NCBI GenBank assembly: GCA_038146785.1
Contig: JAYQSI010000016.1
Location: 620,001-684,000 of the forward strand
DNA from: VMDJ01 sp038146785
GTDB lineage: Bacteria > Pseudomonadota > Gammaproteobacteria > Chromatiales > Chromatiaceae
Reading direction: 5' to 3'
Length of the DNA: 64,000 nt
Below the pieces are notes generated by a model, which searched no databases, had not been told where the DNA came from, and saw only the letters and a list, made by a program, of their open reading frames with translations. This document shows positions 33,731 through 42,421 of this stretch, piece by piece. The position numbers and the translations under genes are program-made. Each line of letters starts with the position of its first letter. Position 1 is the first letter of the stretch.

Positions 33731-34709
33731 GATTCGCCACGATTGGAGTTTGGATGAGATCCAAGCATTGTTCGCAATGCCGTTTAACGATCTTATTTAT
33801 ACAGCGCAGCAGATTCATCGCGAACACTTTGATCCGAATGAGATCCAAGTCAGCACTTTGCTCTCGATTAAAACCGGCGCATGTCCGGAAGACTGCGGTT
33901 ACTGCTCTCAAAGTGCCAAGCATGACACTGAGCTAGAGCGCGAAAAGTTATTGCCCCTTGATGAAGTGATTGCGGCGGCATCAGAGGCTAAAAGCAAAGG
34001 CGCCAGTCGTTTTTGTATGGGCGCTGCATGGCGCAACCCAACCGATAAGAATCTCGACAAGGTAATCGACATGATTACTGCGGTACGAGGCTTAGGTATG
34101 CAGACCTGCGTTACCTTGGGTATGTTGACTGAGCCACAAGCGGAACGTTTACGTGATGCTGGTTTGGATTACTACAACCATAACCTCGATACCTCGCCAG
34201 AGTTCTACGGCAACGTGATTACTACGCGTACCTTCCAAGATCGTTTAGATACGCTGAAGTATGTACGTGATGCCGGTATCAATGTGTGTTCGGGCGGTAT
34301 CTTAGGTATGGGTGAAACACCAAAAGATCGTGCACGTATGTTGCAAGAGTTAGCCAACATGCCAATGCATCCTCAGTCTGTGCCGATCAATATGTTGGTT
34401 CAGGTAGAAGGCACGCCGCTATACGGTGCTGATGGCATCGATGCGATTGAGTTTGTTCGCTCGATTGCGGTAGCACGCATCATGATGCCTGAAAGTTATG
34501 TGCGTTTATCTGCCGGTCGTACCGAGATGAGTGATGAGATGCAGGCCTTATGTTTCTTGGCCGGTGCTAACTCGATGTTCTACGGCGAGCGTTTGTTGAC
34601 TACAGATAACCCAGAAGCCGATCACGATCACAAGCTCTTTGATCGTTTGGGTATGCAAATGGAAAGTGCGCCGTTAGAGACTGATCAGAAAGCCTGCTGT
34701 GGTGGCTAA
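33717..34709 (+). CDS. bioB: Biotin synthase BioB
   Basis: Radical SAM enzyme that inserts sulfur into dethiobiotin. From ATG 33717 it has 330 residues. The radical SAM cysteines are Cys56, Cys60 and Cys63 (CPEDCGYC). The conserved NHNLDTSPEFYGNVITTRTF and RLSAGRTEM segments for the second cluster are present. It ends in KACCGG. The stop overlaps the bioF ATG by one base (taATG). Confidence 0.98.
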   Translation: MSKTEIRHDWSLDEIQALFAMPFNDLIYTAQQIHREHFDPNEIQVSTLLSIKTGACPEDCGYCSQSAKHDTELEREKLLPLDEVIAAASEAKSKGASRFCMGAAWRNPTDKNLDKVIDMITAVRGLGMQTCVTLGMLTEPQAERLRDAGLDYYNHNLDTSPEFYGNVITTRTFQDRLDTLKYVRDAGINVCSGGILGMGETPKDRARMLQELANMPMHPQSVPINMLVQVEGTPLYGADGIDAIEFVRSIAVARIMMPESYVRLSAGRTEMSDEMQALCFLAGANSMFYGERLLTTDNPEADHDHKLFDRLGMQMESAPLETDQKACCGG

Positions 34710-35875
34710 TGTCTTGGTTGGACGATTTATCGACGGAGCTGCAAAGCCGTCGTGATCAAGGCCTGTATCGGCAATGTCGTGTTGTCGATGGCAAACAATC
34801 TGTCGAGTTGATGGTTGATGGCGAGAAGATGCTCGCCTTTTGCTCGAATGATTATTTGGGTTTAGCTGCTGACCCACGCTTAGCTGAAGCGGCGACTCAG
34901 GCGATTAAGAATGCGGGCGTTGGTGCAGGTGCGGCGCATCTGATCAGCGGCCATATGCGCGCACATCACGATGCGGAATTAGCACTTGCCGATTGGTTGG
35001 GATATGAACGTGTTTTGTTGTTCTCAACAGGTTATATGGCAAACCTTGGTGTGATTGCTTCGTTGTTATCGGCTAATGACTGTGTCATCCAAGATAAATG
35101 GAATCATGCCTCATTAATCGATGCGGCAAAGTTAAGTGGCGCACAGTTAAAACGTTATCAACACGCGGACATGGCATCGCTTGAGCGTCAATTAACTACC
35201 GAGGCGGAGCGCAAGCTGATTGCGACCGATTCGGTCTTCAGTATGGATGGTGATGTTGCGCCGTTAACTCAGATGGTTGCCTTGTCTCAGCAATATGCTG
35301 CGCCAATCATGATAGATGAGGCGCATGGTATTGGTGTCTTAGGTGAACAAGGTCGTGGCGCTGCTCATGCAGCAGGGTTGAACGCGAATGATGTGCCTAT
35401 CTTGATGGGTACCTTGGGCAAAGCGTTTGGGGTTGCTGGCGCTTTTGTCGCGGCAAGTCATGATGTGATCGAGATGTTGATTCAATCAGCACGTAGCTAC
35501 ATCTATACCACCGCTATGCCTGCAGCGATGGCATCCACAGTGCAAGCAAGTTTAGAGATTGTGCGTGAAGAACAATGGCGTCGTGATCATCTACAAGCCT
35601 TGGTTAAACAGTTTCGTGATGGTGTGCAGTCTTTGGGTTTGTCATTGATGCCATCAACCACGCCGATACAACCGGTAGTGCTAGGTGATGCGCATCGCGC
35701 GTTGGCCTGGTCTCAGCGCTTACGTGAATTAGGTTTATGGGTGCCAGCAATACGTCCGCCAACCGTGCCTCGAGATACAGCGCGTTTACGCTTTACGTTT
35801 TCTGCGGCACATAGCGCAGCACATGTTGATCGTGCTTTAGAGTCCTTGGCGATTTGCCAGCGAGAGTTGGCATGA
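34709..35875 (+). CDS. bioF: 8-amino-7-oxononanoate synthase BioF
   Basis: PLP enzyme condensing pimeloyl-ACP with L-alanine. The product has 388 residues. The typical FCSNDYLGLAADPRL lies near residue 45, and the DEAHGIGVLG aspartate near 200. The Schiff-base lysine in LMGTLGKAFGVAG is near residue 238. The start overlaps the bioB stop by one base and the end overlaps bioH by 4 bases. Confidence 0.97.
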   Translation: MSWLDDLSTELQSRRDQGLYRQCRVVDGKQSVELMVDGEKMLAFCSNDYLGLAADPRLAEAATQAIKNAGVGAGAAHLISGHMRAHHDAELALADWLGYERVLLFSTGYMANLGVIASLLSANDCVIQDKWNHASLIDAAKLSGAQLKRYQHADMASLERQLTTEAERKLIATDSVFSMDGDVAPLTQMVALSQQYAAPIMIDEAHGIGVLGEQGRGAAHAAGLNANDVPILMGTLGKAFGVAGAFVAASHDVIEMLIQSARSYIYTTAMPAAMASTVQASLEIVREEQWRRDHLQALVKQFRDGVQSLGLSLMPSTTPIQPVVLGDAHRALAWSQRLRELGLWVPAIRPPTVPRDTARLRFTFSAAHSAAHVDRALESLAICQRELA

Positions 35876-36630
35876 GCTTAAGTGTGCAGCAGCTGGGATC
35901 TGGCCCTGAGTTGACCCTGCTTCATGGTTGGGGAATGAATGCAGCGGTATGGACTTCGATCACGCCAGCTTTAGCCGCGAACTTTCATCTCAATCTCATC
36001 GAGCTGCCAGGTCATGGTGAAAGTGATGCTTTGCCAGAGGCGGATTTAGATCAATGGATCGACGCAGTGTTAGAGGTGGCTCCAGTTAAAAGTCACTATC
36101 TGGGTTGGTCATTGGGTGGGCTCTTGTCTCAAGCAATAGCGCTTAAAGCACCAGAGCGTGTCGATGTTGTGGGCTTGGTGGGTTCTACCCCAAGTTTTGT
36201 GCAACGAGATGGCTGGCGCGATGCGATGCCGCAATCAACGTTTGATCAATTCGCGAATGCATTGGCGGATGATGCGGCATCTACCTTAAAGCGCTTTTTA
36301 GGTCTTCAAGTGAAGGGGCTTGCAGATGCGCGTGTCATCTTGCGTGATATTGAGCAGGCCTTAGCAACACGTCCTGCAGCAAGCGATGCAGGTCTTCAGC
36401 AAGGCTTGGCGATTTTATTAAACACCGATTTGCGTGAGCACATACATGGTTTGCAAGGTTCACATTGGCTGTTTGGTGAGCGCGATACCTTAGTGCCCAG
36501 TGGTGCAGCGGATGCAGTTGCGCAGTTGTGTCCTTCAGCGCAGATAACCACGATCGCTAAGTCAGGTCATGCGCCGATGTTGTCGCATGCGGATGAGTTT
36601 CTTGCGTGGGTGTTACAGACCTATGGCTAA
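35872..36630 (+). CDS. bioH: Pimeloyl-ACP methyl ester carboxylesterase BioH
   Basis: Alpha/beta hydrolase that frees pimeloyl-ACP from its methyl ester. From the ATG at 35872, which overlaps the bioF stop (ATGA), the product has 252 residues. The nucleophile elbow is GWSLGG with Ser80. The other triad members are Asp in GERDTLVPSG (near 203) and His in KSGHAPMLSH (near 231). The oxyanion segment LLHGWGMN is present. The end overlaps bioC by 8 bp. Confidence 0.94.
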   Translation: MSLSVQQLGSGPELTLLHGWGMNAAVWTSITPALAANFHLNLIELPGHGESDALPEADLDQWIDAVLEVAPVKSHYLGWSLGGLLSQAIALKAPERVDVVGLVGSTPSFVQRDGWRDAMPQSTFDQFANALADDAASTLKRFLGLQVKGLADARVILRDIEQALATRPAASDAGLQQGLAILLNTDLREHIHGLQGSHWLFGERDTLVPSGAADAVAQLCPSAQITTIAKSGHAPMLSHADEFLAWVLQTYG

Positions 36631-37462
36631 TCCAGTTGCTATTGATAAACGCGCAGCGCGTACACAATTTAGTCGCGCGGCAGCTGTCTATGATGATGTG
36701 GCTGTGCTGCAACATGAGATCGCTGAGCGTTTGATTCAGCGCCTTGATTACATTGTGTGCGAGCCAAAAGTGATTTTGGATATCGGTTGTGGCACGGGTC
36801 GTGCGATTGATGCGTTGATGAAGCGTTATCCAAAAGCCAAAGTAATCGCGTTAGATTTTTCATTACCGATGCTAAAGAAGAGTGCTAAGCGCGGTCGTTG
36901 GTTAAAACGCCCAGCTTGTTTATGCGCGGATATGGATCACTTGCCCCTTGCGGCAAACAGTGTGGATTTGGTTTTTTCCAGTTCGGCATTTCAATGGACG
37001 TCAGATGTCTCTGCAGTATTTAAAGAAATACAACGCGTGATCAAGCCGCAAGGTTTATTGATGTTTTCATCCTTTGGTCCAGATACCTTGAAAGAGTTAC
37101 GTGAAGCCTGGTCGCAAGTCGATGGTTTGCCACACGTGCATCATTTTCTGGATATGCATGACTATGGTGATGCATTAGTCGGTGCGCAGTTTATGGATCC
37201 TGTGATGGACCGTGAAGATATGACGCTGACTTATGAATCAGTTGAGCGTTTGCTAAAAGATCTGAAACAAGCGGGTGTGACTAATGCAGATACGCAACGA
37301 AGAAAAGGCTTGTTAGGTAAAGAGCGACTGCAGCAGTTAAAAGCAGCGTATGAAATGCATCGACGTGATGAGCGATTGCCGTTGAGTTATGAAGTGATAT
37401 ACGGGCATGCGTGGGGCGCAGTGCAACAGAAGGCAAGAAGGCGCTGTGATGGTGTCGCCTGA
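36623..37462 (+). CDS. bioC: Malonyl-ACP O-methyltransferase BioC
   Basis: SAM-dependent enzyme that methylates malonyl-ACP to disguise it for pimelate synthesis. From ATG 36623 it has 279 residues. SAM motif I is ILDIGCGTGR at 51-60. Other family hallmarks are DMDHLPLAANSVDLVFSS and SSFGPDTLKELREAW. The longer open frame upstream overlaps bioH heavily and is not credible. It lies 15 bp before bioD. Confidence 0.95.
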   Translation: MANPVAIDKRAARTQFSRAAAVYDDVAVLQHEIAERLIQRLDYIVCEPKVILDIGCGTGRAIDALMKRYPKAKVIALDFSLPMLKKSAKRGRWLKRPACLCADMDHLPLAANSVDLVFSSSAFQWTSDVSAVFKEIQRVIKPQGLLMFSSFGPDTLKELREAWSQVDGLPHVHHFLDMHDYGDALVGAQFMDPVMDREDMTLTYESVERLLKDLKQAGVTNADTQRRKGLLGKERLQQLKAAYEMHRRDERLPLSYEVIYGHAWGAVQQKARRRCDGVA

Positions 37463-37477
37463 GAGTTTGCGAAAGTC

Positions 37478-38143
37478 ATGAGCGGCATCTTTGTTACAGG
37501 TACAGATACAGACTGTGGGAAAACCACTGTCTCCGTTGCGCTACTCAATGCTTTGCGCGAGCAGGGTAAGTCAGTCGCGCCGTTCAAACCTGTTGCGGCG
37601 GGTGCTGAGCAGGTTAATGGTCAATGGCAAAACGATGATGCTTTGCGATTGATGCGGGCGGCAGATTGTTCGCTGCCATATGAGGCTGTGAATCCCTATT
37701 GTTTTCAGCAACCGATATCACCGCATCTCTCTCGAGAAGGGCAGGCAATTGATATGCAGCGTTTGCTGGCGCAATCAAACGCCTTACAAGCTGAGCATGA
37801 TTTGGTTTTGGTGGAAGGTGCAGGGGGTTGGCTGGTTCCACTGGATGAGCAAATGGATGTCGCGGATTTGGCTGTGCAGTTACAGCTGCCGGTATTGCTT
37901 GTGGTGGGCTTGCGCTTGGGTTGTTTGAATCATGCACGGTTAACTGAAAAAGCGATTTTGAGTAGCGGTGCGCCTTATCTGGGTTGGATTGGTTCGGTGG
38001 TTGATCCAAATATGTTGGCCTTAGATCAGAACATCGCAACCCTAGAGGAAAAACTGGAAGGTGCTTGCCTTGGGATCTTGTCCAACGGTGCGTCCGAGAT
38101 TCGCTTTAGACAGGGTGTGGACATCAGTATGTGGTGTTCATAG
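37478..38143 (+). CDS. bioD: ATP-dependent dethiobiotin synthetase BioD
   Basis: Closes the ureido ring of dethiobiotin from diaminopelargonate, CO2 and ATP. The product has 221 residues. The P-loop GTDTDCGKTT is at 8-17. The VEGAGGWLVPL motif is near residue 110. It is the last gene of bioBFHCD. bioA, for the missing transaminase step, is not in this window and must lie elsewhere. Confidence 0.96.
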   Translation: MSGIFVTGTDTDCGKTTVSVALLNALREQGKSVAPFKPVAAGAEQVNGQWQNDDALRLMRAADCSLPYEAVNPYCFQQPISPHLSREGQAIDMQRLLAQSNALQAEHDLVLVEGAGGWLVPLDEQMDVADLAVQLQLPVLLVVGLRLGCLNHARLTEKAILSSGAPYLGWIGSVVDPNMLALDQNIATLEEKLEGACLGILSNGASEIRFRQGVDISMWCS

Positions 38144-38219
38144 CAGAAGCTAAACAAAAGTAGGAAAGCGACTACATTCAATTAGTTAATTAGAATATCC
38201 GAATATTTTTTTATAAAAA

Positions 38220-38243
38220 AACTTTGTAGATGAGCACAAAGTT
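38220..38243. repeat. Perfect 8 bp inverted repeat between bioD and the cox region
   Basis: AACTTTGT (38220-38227) and ACAAAGTT (38236-38243) flank an 8 bp spacer. The repeat follows an A run and is followed by ATTTAATT. It lies 77 bp after bioD in a 250 bp AT-rich gap. It could be a weak terminator of the bio operon or a repressor operator for the downstream genes. The rest of the gap (38144-38393) holds no credible coding frame. Confidence 0.45.
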
Positions 38244-38393
38244 ATTTAATTGCTCTGCCCGTAACGCCTAGATAATCTCCACACTCAATAATTTGTTGGG
38301 ACTGAAGTTTGTTCCTGTTCTTAAGCTGAGCTGTACGAGCTAAGACCAACAAAAACAAAAATAAAGAGAGTCTAGCTAAGCAGCTGCGTTGTT

Positions 38394-38882
38394 ATGGTTA
38401 TTACTGAAATAGCGCCAAACCATCTCGAGGGAAGCATTCTTGTGCAACCCAATCAGTCGATGAACTGGCGAGAAACAAAATGGTTTTTACTTGCTACAGC
38501 CGTGATTCTCGGAGGAATCGCTGCGGCTTTTGCTTTCCAAGGCTTTTGGATGATTCTTCCATTTGCAGGCATTGAACTTGCGGCCTTGGCGTATTGTTCT
38601 TTGCGAGTGATTAAAGCTTCGCGACGTTGTCAATTAATCACGGTCACTCAAGATGAAGTGATTGTTGAAAAGGGACAGCGTCGATGTGGCACAGGCGGAG
38701 GTCCTGAGTCACGTTTTGCGATCCCACGTTGTTGGGCGCGCATTGAATTAGAGAAACGCATCGGATGGTATCCGTTGGCAGTCAACATCACCGCTTCGGG
38801 TAAGCGAGTTGAAGTTGGTGAGTTTCTCGCTGATGAAGAGAAACAAGATTTAGTCAAACAGATAAAAGGTCTGTTGGCATAA
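38394..38882 (+). CDS. DUF2244 inner-membrane protein preceding coxB
   Basis: The 162-residue protein has two adjacent membrane helices near residues 28-46 and 50-70 and a soluble C-terminal part with RIELEKRIGWYPLAVNITAS. The layout and its position directly before coxB match the DUF2244 family, often found beside cytochrome oxidase genes. The function is unknown. It ends 27 bp before coxB, with a GGGGGAGAC site in the gap, so it is probably the first gene of the cox operon. Confidence 0.8.
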   Translation: MVITEIAPNHLEGSILVQPNQSMNWRETKWFLLATAVILGGIAAAFAFQGFWMILPFAGIELAALAYCSLRVIKASRRCQLITVTQDEVIVEKGQRRCGTGGGPESRFAIPRCWARIELEKRIGWYPLAVNITASGKRVEVGEFLADEEKQDLVKQIKGLLA

Positions 38883-38909
38883 CAAACACTAAAAACCTAG
38901 GGGGAGACA

Positions 38910-40064
38910 GTGAGAGCATTTAAGAATTGGCTCGTTGCAGTCGTAGGAGCTACCGGTCTTAGCGCTGGTTCAGCTTTCGCAGACTACGCACTGAACATGC
39001 GTGAGGGTGTCACAGCCACCAGTCAGGCAAACTATGAAATCCACATGATCATCTTTTGGGTGTGTGTGGCGATTGGTATCGTGGTCTTCGGCGCCATGAT
39101 TTATTCAATGATCGCTCACCGTAAATCCAAGGGTGCGGTGGCAGCTCAATTCCACGAGAGCACGTTGATGGAAATCGTTTGGACAGTGATTCCAATCGTG
39201 ATTCTGATCAGCATGGCGATCCCTGCAACTAAAACACTGCTTGCGATGGAAGATACCTCTAACGCAGAAATGACAATTAAGGTCACTGGTGTTCAGTGGA
39301 AGTGGAAATATGATTACGTCGACGGCGCTGCTGAAGGTGTATCAATCATCAGTTCTCTCCATCCTGATCTTAATGAAGCGCGTCTGTTGAAGAGTGGTCA
39401 TACAACTGAGAGTTTGAGAGCTAAATTCGGCGATAACTACCTTCTCGATGTTGATAACCCATTGGTTATTCCAACAGGTCAAAAGATTCGTTTCTTGCTA
39501 ACAGCTGCAGATGTTATTCACAACTGGTGGGTGCCTGATTTGGGCTGGAAGAAAGACGCTATCCCTGGTTTCGTAAACGAAGCATGGACCAAAGTGGATA
39601 AGCCTGGCGTTTATCGTGGTCAGTGTGCAGAGCTTTGCGGTAAGGACCACGGCTTCATGCCTATCGTAGTGGTTGCTAAAGACCCTGCTGATTACGCCAA
39701 GTGGGTTGAGTCTCAGAAAGGCGCGGCAGCGGATGCAGCGGCAGCGGCTGATCGAGTTTGGATGAAAGAAGAGCTTATGGCTAAGGGTGAGAAGGTTTAC
39801 AACACCAACTGTGCAGCGTGTCACCAAGCGAATGGCGCTGGCCTTCCTGGTGCATTCCCTGCAATTGCAGGTAGCCCTGTTGCTAATGGTGCAGCAGCAG
39901 CTCACGTAAACACAGTTATGAACGGTCGTGCAGGTACTGCAATGGCCGCTTACAAAAGTATCTTGAACGATGTCGACATGGCGGCCGTACTGACATTCCA
40001 GCGTAACAGCTGGGGTAACAGTGGTTCGGTTATTCAGCCTGCTGATATCAAAGCAGTACGTTAA
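38910..40064 (+). CDS. coxB: Cytochrome c oxidase subunit II with fused cytochrome c domain
   Basis: CuA-bearing subunit of an aa3-type oxidase. The 384-residue product starts with GTG behind GGGGGAGAC. It has a signal-like segment ending SAFA at residue 24 and two membrane helices near 46-68 and 86-106. The CuA ligands are His204, Cys239, Glu241, Cys243, His247 and Met250. A haem c domain follows with Cys301, Cys304 and His305 (CAACH), making it a caa3-type subunit. The downstream coxA shares the operon. Confidence 0.96.
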   Translation: MRAFKNWLVAVVGATGLSAGSAFADYALNMREGVTATSQANYEIHMIIFWVCVAIGIVVFGAMIYSMIAHRKSKGAVAAQFHESTLMEIVWTVIPIVILISMAIPATKTLLAMEDTSNAEMTIKVTGVQWKWKYDYVDGAAEGVSIISSLHPDLNEARLLKSGHTTESLRAKFGDNYLLDVDNPLVIPTGQKIRFLLTAADVIHNWWVPDLGWKKDAIPGFVNEAWTKVDKPGVYRGQCAELCGKDHGFMPIVVVAKDPADYAKWVESQKGAAADAAAAADRVWMKEELMAKGEKVYNTNCAACHQANGAGLPGAFPAIAGSPVANGAAAAHVNTVMNGRAGTAMAAYKSILNDVDMAAVLTFQRNSWGNSGSVIQPADIKAVR

Positions 40065-40083
40065 GACTTAAGAGGGTATAGCT

Positions 40084-41664
40084 ATGAGTCACGAAGCAAC
40101 TCACGACGGTCATGACGATCACGGTCCTGCTAAAGGCCTGATGCGTTGGGTGACAACGACTAACCATAAAGACATCGGTACGCTGTACCTGTTGTTTGCA
40201 CTGGTGATGTTCTTCATTGGTGGTGCGATGGCGATGGTGATCCGTGCGGAGCTGTTCCAGCCGGGTCTTCAGGTGGTTGATCCACAATTCTTTAACTCAA
40301 TGACCACAGTTCATGCTTTGCTCATGATCTTTGGCGCGGTAATGCCAGCCTTTACAGGATTGGCAAACTGGCTGATCCCAATGCAGATTGGTGCGCCTGA
40401 TATGGCATTGCCACGGATGAATAACTTCTCATTCTGGATTTTGCCATTTGCGTTCAGCTTGTTGCTGTCGACCTTCTTCATGGAAGGCGGCGGTCCTGCA
40501 GGTGGTTGGACTATCTATCCACCATTGTCATTGCAAATGGGTGATGGCTTCCCATTCATGATCTTCGCGATTCACTTAGCGGGTATCAGCTCGATCATGG
40601 GTTCTATCAACGTTGTGGTAACCATCCTCAATATGCGTGCACCAGGCATGACATTGATGAAGATGCCATTGTTCGTCTGGACGTGGTTGATTACAGCTTA
40701 CTTATTGATTGCAACCATGCCTGTATTGGCGGGTGCGGTCACTATGTTGCTGACCGATAAGTTCGCAGCGACTAGCTTCTTTAGCGCAGCTGGCGGCGGT
40801 GACCCAGTGATGTATCAGCACATCTTCTGGTTCTTCGGTCACCCAGAGGTGTACATCTTGATTCTGCCTGCATTTGGTATCGTTTCAGCGATCGTACCTA
40901 CCTTTGCGCGTAAGCCTTTGTTTGGCTACAGCTCAATGGTTTATGCAACAGCATCAATCGCGTTCTTGTCATTCATCGTATGGGCGCACCACATGTTTAC
41001 AGTGGGTATGCCGGTAGTTGGTGAATTGTTCTTCATGTACGCGACCATGATGATTGCGGTGCCAACGGGTGTAAAAGTCTTTAACTGGGTATCAACCATG
41101 TGGAAAGGCTCGATGACATTTGAAACCCCAATGTTGTTTGCGATTGGTTTCATCATGATGTTTACCATTGGTGGTTTCTCGGGTTTGATGTTGGCGATCG
41201 CGCCAGCTGACTTCCAGTATCACGACACCTACTTCGTGGTAGCTCACTTCCACTACGTTTTGGTAACCGGTGCGATCTACTCAATCATGGCCGCGGCGTA
41301 TTACTGGCTTCCTAAGTGGACCGGTAACATGTACGACGAAACCTTGGGTAAGTGGCACTTCTGGATTTCAACAATCTCAGTAAACGTTTTGTTCTTCCCA
41401 CAACACTTCTTAGGCTTGGCGGGTATGCCACGTCGTATCCCAGACTATGCAGTTCAATTTGCAGACTGGAATATGATTTCGTCTATCGGTGGTTTTGTGT
41501 TCGGTCTTTCTCAGTTGATGTTCGTAGCGGTGATCTACAAAGCGATCAAAGGCGGCAAGAAAGCGACTGATCAAGTTTGGGAAGGCGCAACTGGCTTGGA
41601 GTTTGAACAACTTCCATCACCACCGCCTTACCACAGCTTCAACGAAGCTCCAGTAATTAAGTAA
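40084..41664 (+). CDS. coxA: Cytochrome c oxidase subunit I
   Basis: Catalytic subunit with haem a, haem a3 and CuB. The product has 526 residues and about twelve membrane helices. The WFFGHPEVYILILP segment carries a CuB histidine and the type-A glutamate of the D channel. HHMFTVGM carries the next His pair. Near the C-terminal part, HDTYFVVAHFHYVL carries the haem ligands. The N-terminus is His/Asp-rich. It lies 19 bp after coxB. Confidence 0.98.
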   Translation: MSHEATHDGHDDHGPAKGLMRWVTTTNHKDIGTLYLLFALVMFFIGGAMAMVIRAELFQPGLQVVDPQFFNSMTTVHALLMIFGAVMPAFTGLANWLIPMQIGAPDMALPRMNNFSFWILPFAFSLLLSTFFMEGGGPAGGWTIYPPLSLQMGDGFPFMIFAIHLAGISSIMGSINVVVTILNMRAPGMTLMKMPLFVWTWLITAYLLIATMPVLAGAVTMLLTDKFAATSFFSAAGGGDPVMYQHIFWFFGHPEVYILILPAFGIVSAIVPTFARKPLFGYSSMVYATASIAFLSFIVWAHHMFTVGMPVVGELFFMYATMMIAVPTGVKVFNWVSTMWKGSMTFETPMLFAIGFIMMFTIGGFSGLMLAIAPADFQYHDTYFVVAHFHYVLVTGAIYSIMAAAYYWLPKWTGNMYDETLGKWHFWISTISVNVLFFPQHFLGLAGMPRRIPDYAVQFADWNMISSIGGFVFGLSQLMFVAVIYKAIKGGKKATDQVWEGATGLEFEQLPSPPPYHSFNEAPVIK

Positions 41665-41672
41665 TGATGTAT

Positions 41673-41698
41673 GCGCCCTCTCGTAGGGCGCGTTTTAC
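41673..41698 (+). terminator. Hairpin with short T tract after coxA
   Basis: GCGCCCT (41673-41679) pairs with AGGGCGC (41685-41691) around CTCGT, followed by GTTTTACTT. It lies 8 bp after the coxA stop and before further cox genes. It may reduce readthrough and set a higher level of CoxB and CoxA than of the assembly factors downstream, or protect the coxBA mRNA end. Confidence 0.65.
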
Positions 41699-41710
41699 TT
41701 GGAAGATCTC

Positions 41711-41824
41711 ATGTCAAAAGATGTTGGTAAATCAAACGTAAGAATGGCGCTAACACTCGGTGCTGTAGCGATTGGGTTCTTTGTGTTTGGTATTTACATG
41801 ATGATTTCAAAGGCAGGCGCATAA
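41711..41824 (+). CDS. 37-residue membrane peptide in the cox operon
   Basis: Read directly from the sequence: ATG at 41711, TAA at 41822-41824. The peptide starts MSKDVGKSNVRMALTLGAVA, has a hydrophobic helix over residues 11-32 and ends MMISKAGA. GGAAGATCTC precedes the ATG. It occupies the slot between coxA and cox11, where many beta- and gammaproteobacteria carry a small oxidase assembly peptide. I infer a similar role. Only 2 bp separate it from cox11. Confidence 0.75.
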   Translation: MSKDVGKSNVRMALTLGAVAIGFFVFGIYMMISKAGA

Positions 41825-41826
41825 GC

Positions 41827-42369
41827 GTGCAAGAAAAAAAGAATCAACGCTCATTCTTCAAAATAGCCAGTGTGGCTGTGATGATGTTTGGCTTTGGTTA
41901 TTTGCTTGTGCCTTTGTATGACATCTTTTGTGAGTTAACAGGCTTAAACGGAAAGACGGGTGTTATCACTGAGTCTGAAATCGCAGCTCAGTATCAGCCC
42001 GATAAAAACCGTTTAGTCACAGTGCAGTTCGTTGCGAATAACGCGAGCGATATGCCTTGGGACTTTAAGCCGTTGGTCACGACTATGCAGGTAACGCCTG
42101 GGCAGTTAACCGCAGCTCAGTTTATTGCAAGTAACACAACACATACCGAAATGACGGGTCAGGCAGTGCCTAGCGTATCGCCCACCAAAGCGAGCCGTTA
42201 TTTCAATAAAACAGAATGCTTTTGTTTTGAGAAACAATCTTTGGCAGCAGGTGAGTCCAAAGAGATGCCATTGCGCTTCGTGGTGGATCCACGCTTGCCT
42301 GATGACGTGAAAACATTGACCTTGGCTTACACCTTGTTTGATGTCTCAAATAAAACAGCAGCTAACTAA
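41827..42369 (+). CDS. ctaG: Cytochrome c oxidase assembly protein CtaG/Cox11
   Basis: Copper chaperone that delivers CuB to subunit I. The 180-residue product starts with GTG at 41827. It has a single membrane anchor near residues 12-32. The copper motif CFCF lies at 131-134, with the family segment KASRYFNKTECFCFEKQSL. The C-terminus is a typical Cox11 beta-sandwich with FVVDPRLPDDVKTLTLAYT. It lies 2 bp after the small peptide gene. Confidence 0.95.
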   Translation: MQEKKNQRSFFKIASVAVMMFGFGYLLVPLYDIFCELTGLNGKTGVITESEIAAQYQPDKNRLVTVQFVANNASDMPWDFKPLVTTMQVTPGQLTAAQFIASNTTHTEMTGQAVPSVSPTKASRYFNKTECFCFEKQSLAAGESKEMPLRFVVDPRLPDDVKTLTLAYTLFDVSNKTAAN

Positions 42370-42421
42370 TTTTGATGATCGTTTAAACGTTCATCTGACA
42401 AGAAAACTATAAGGGGGAAAA

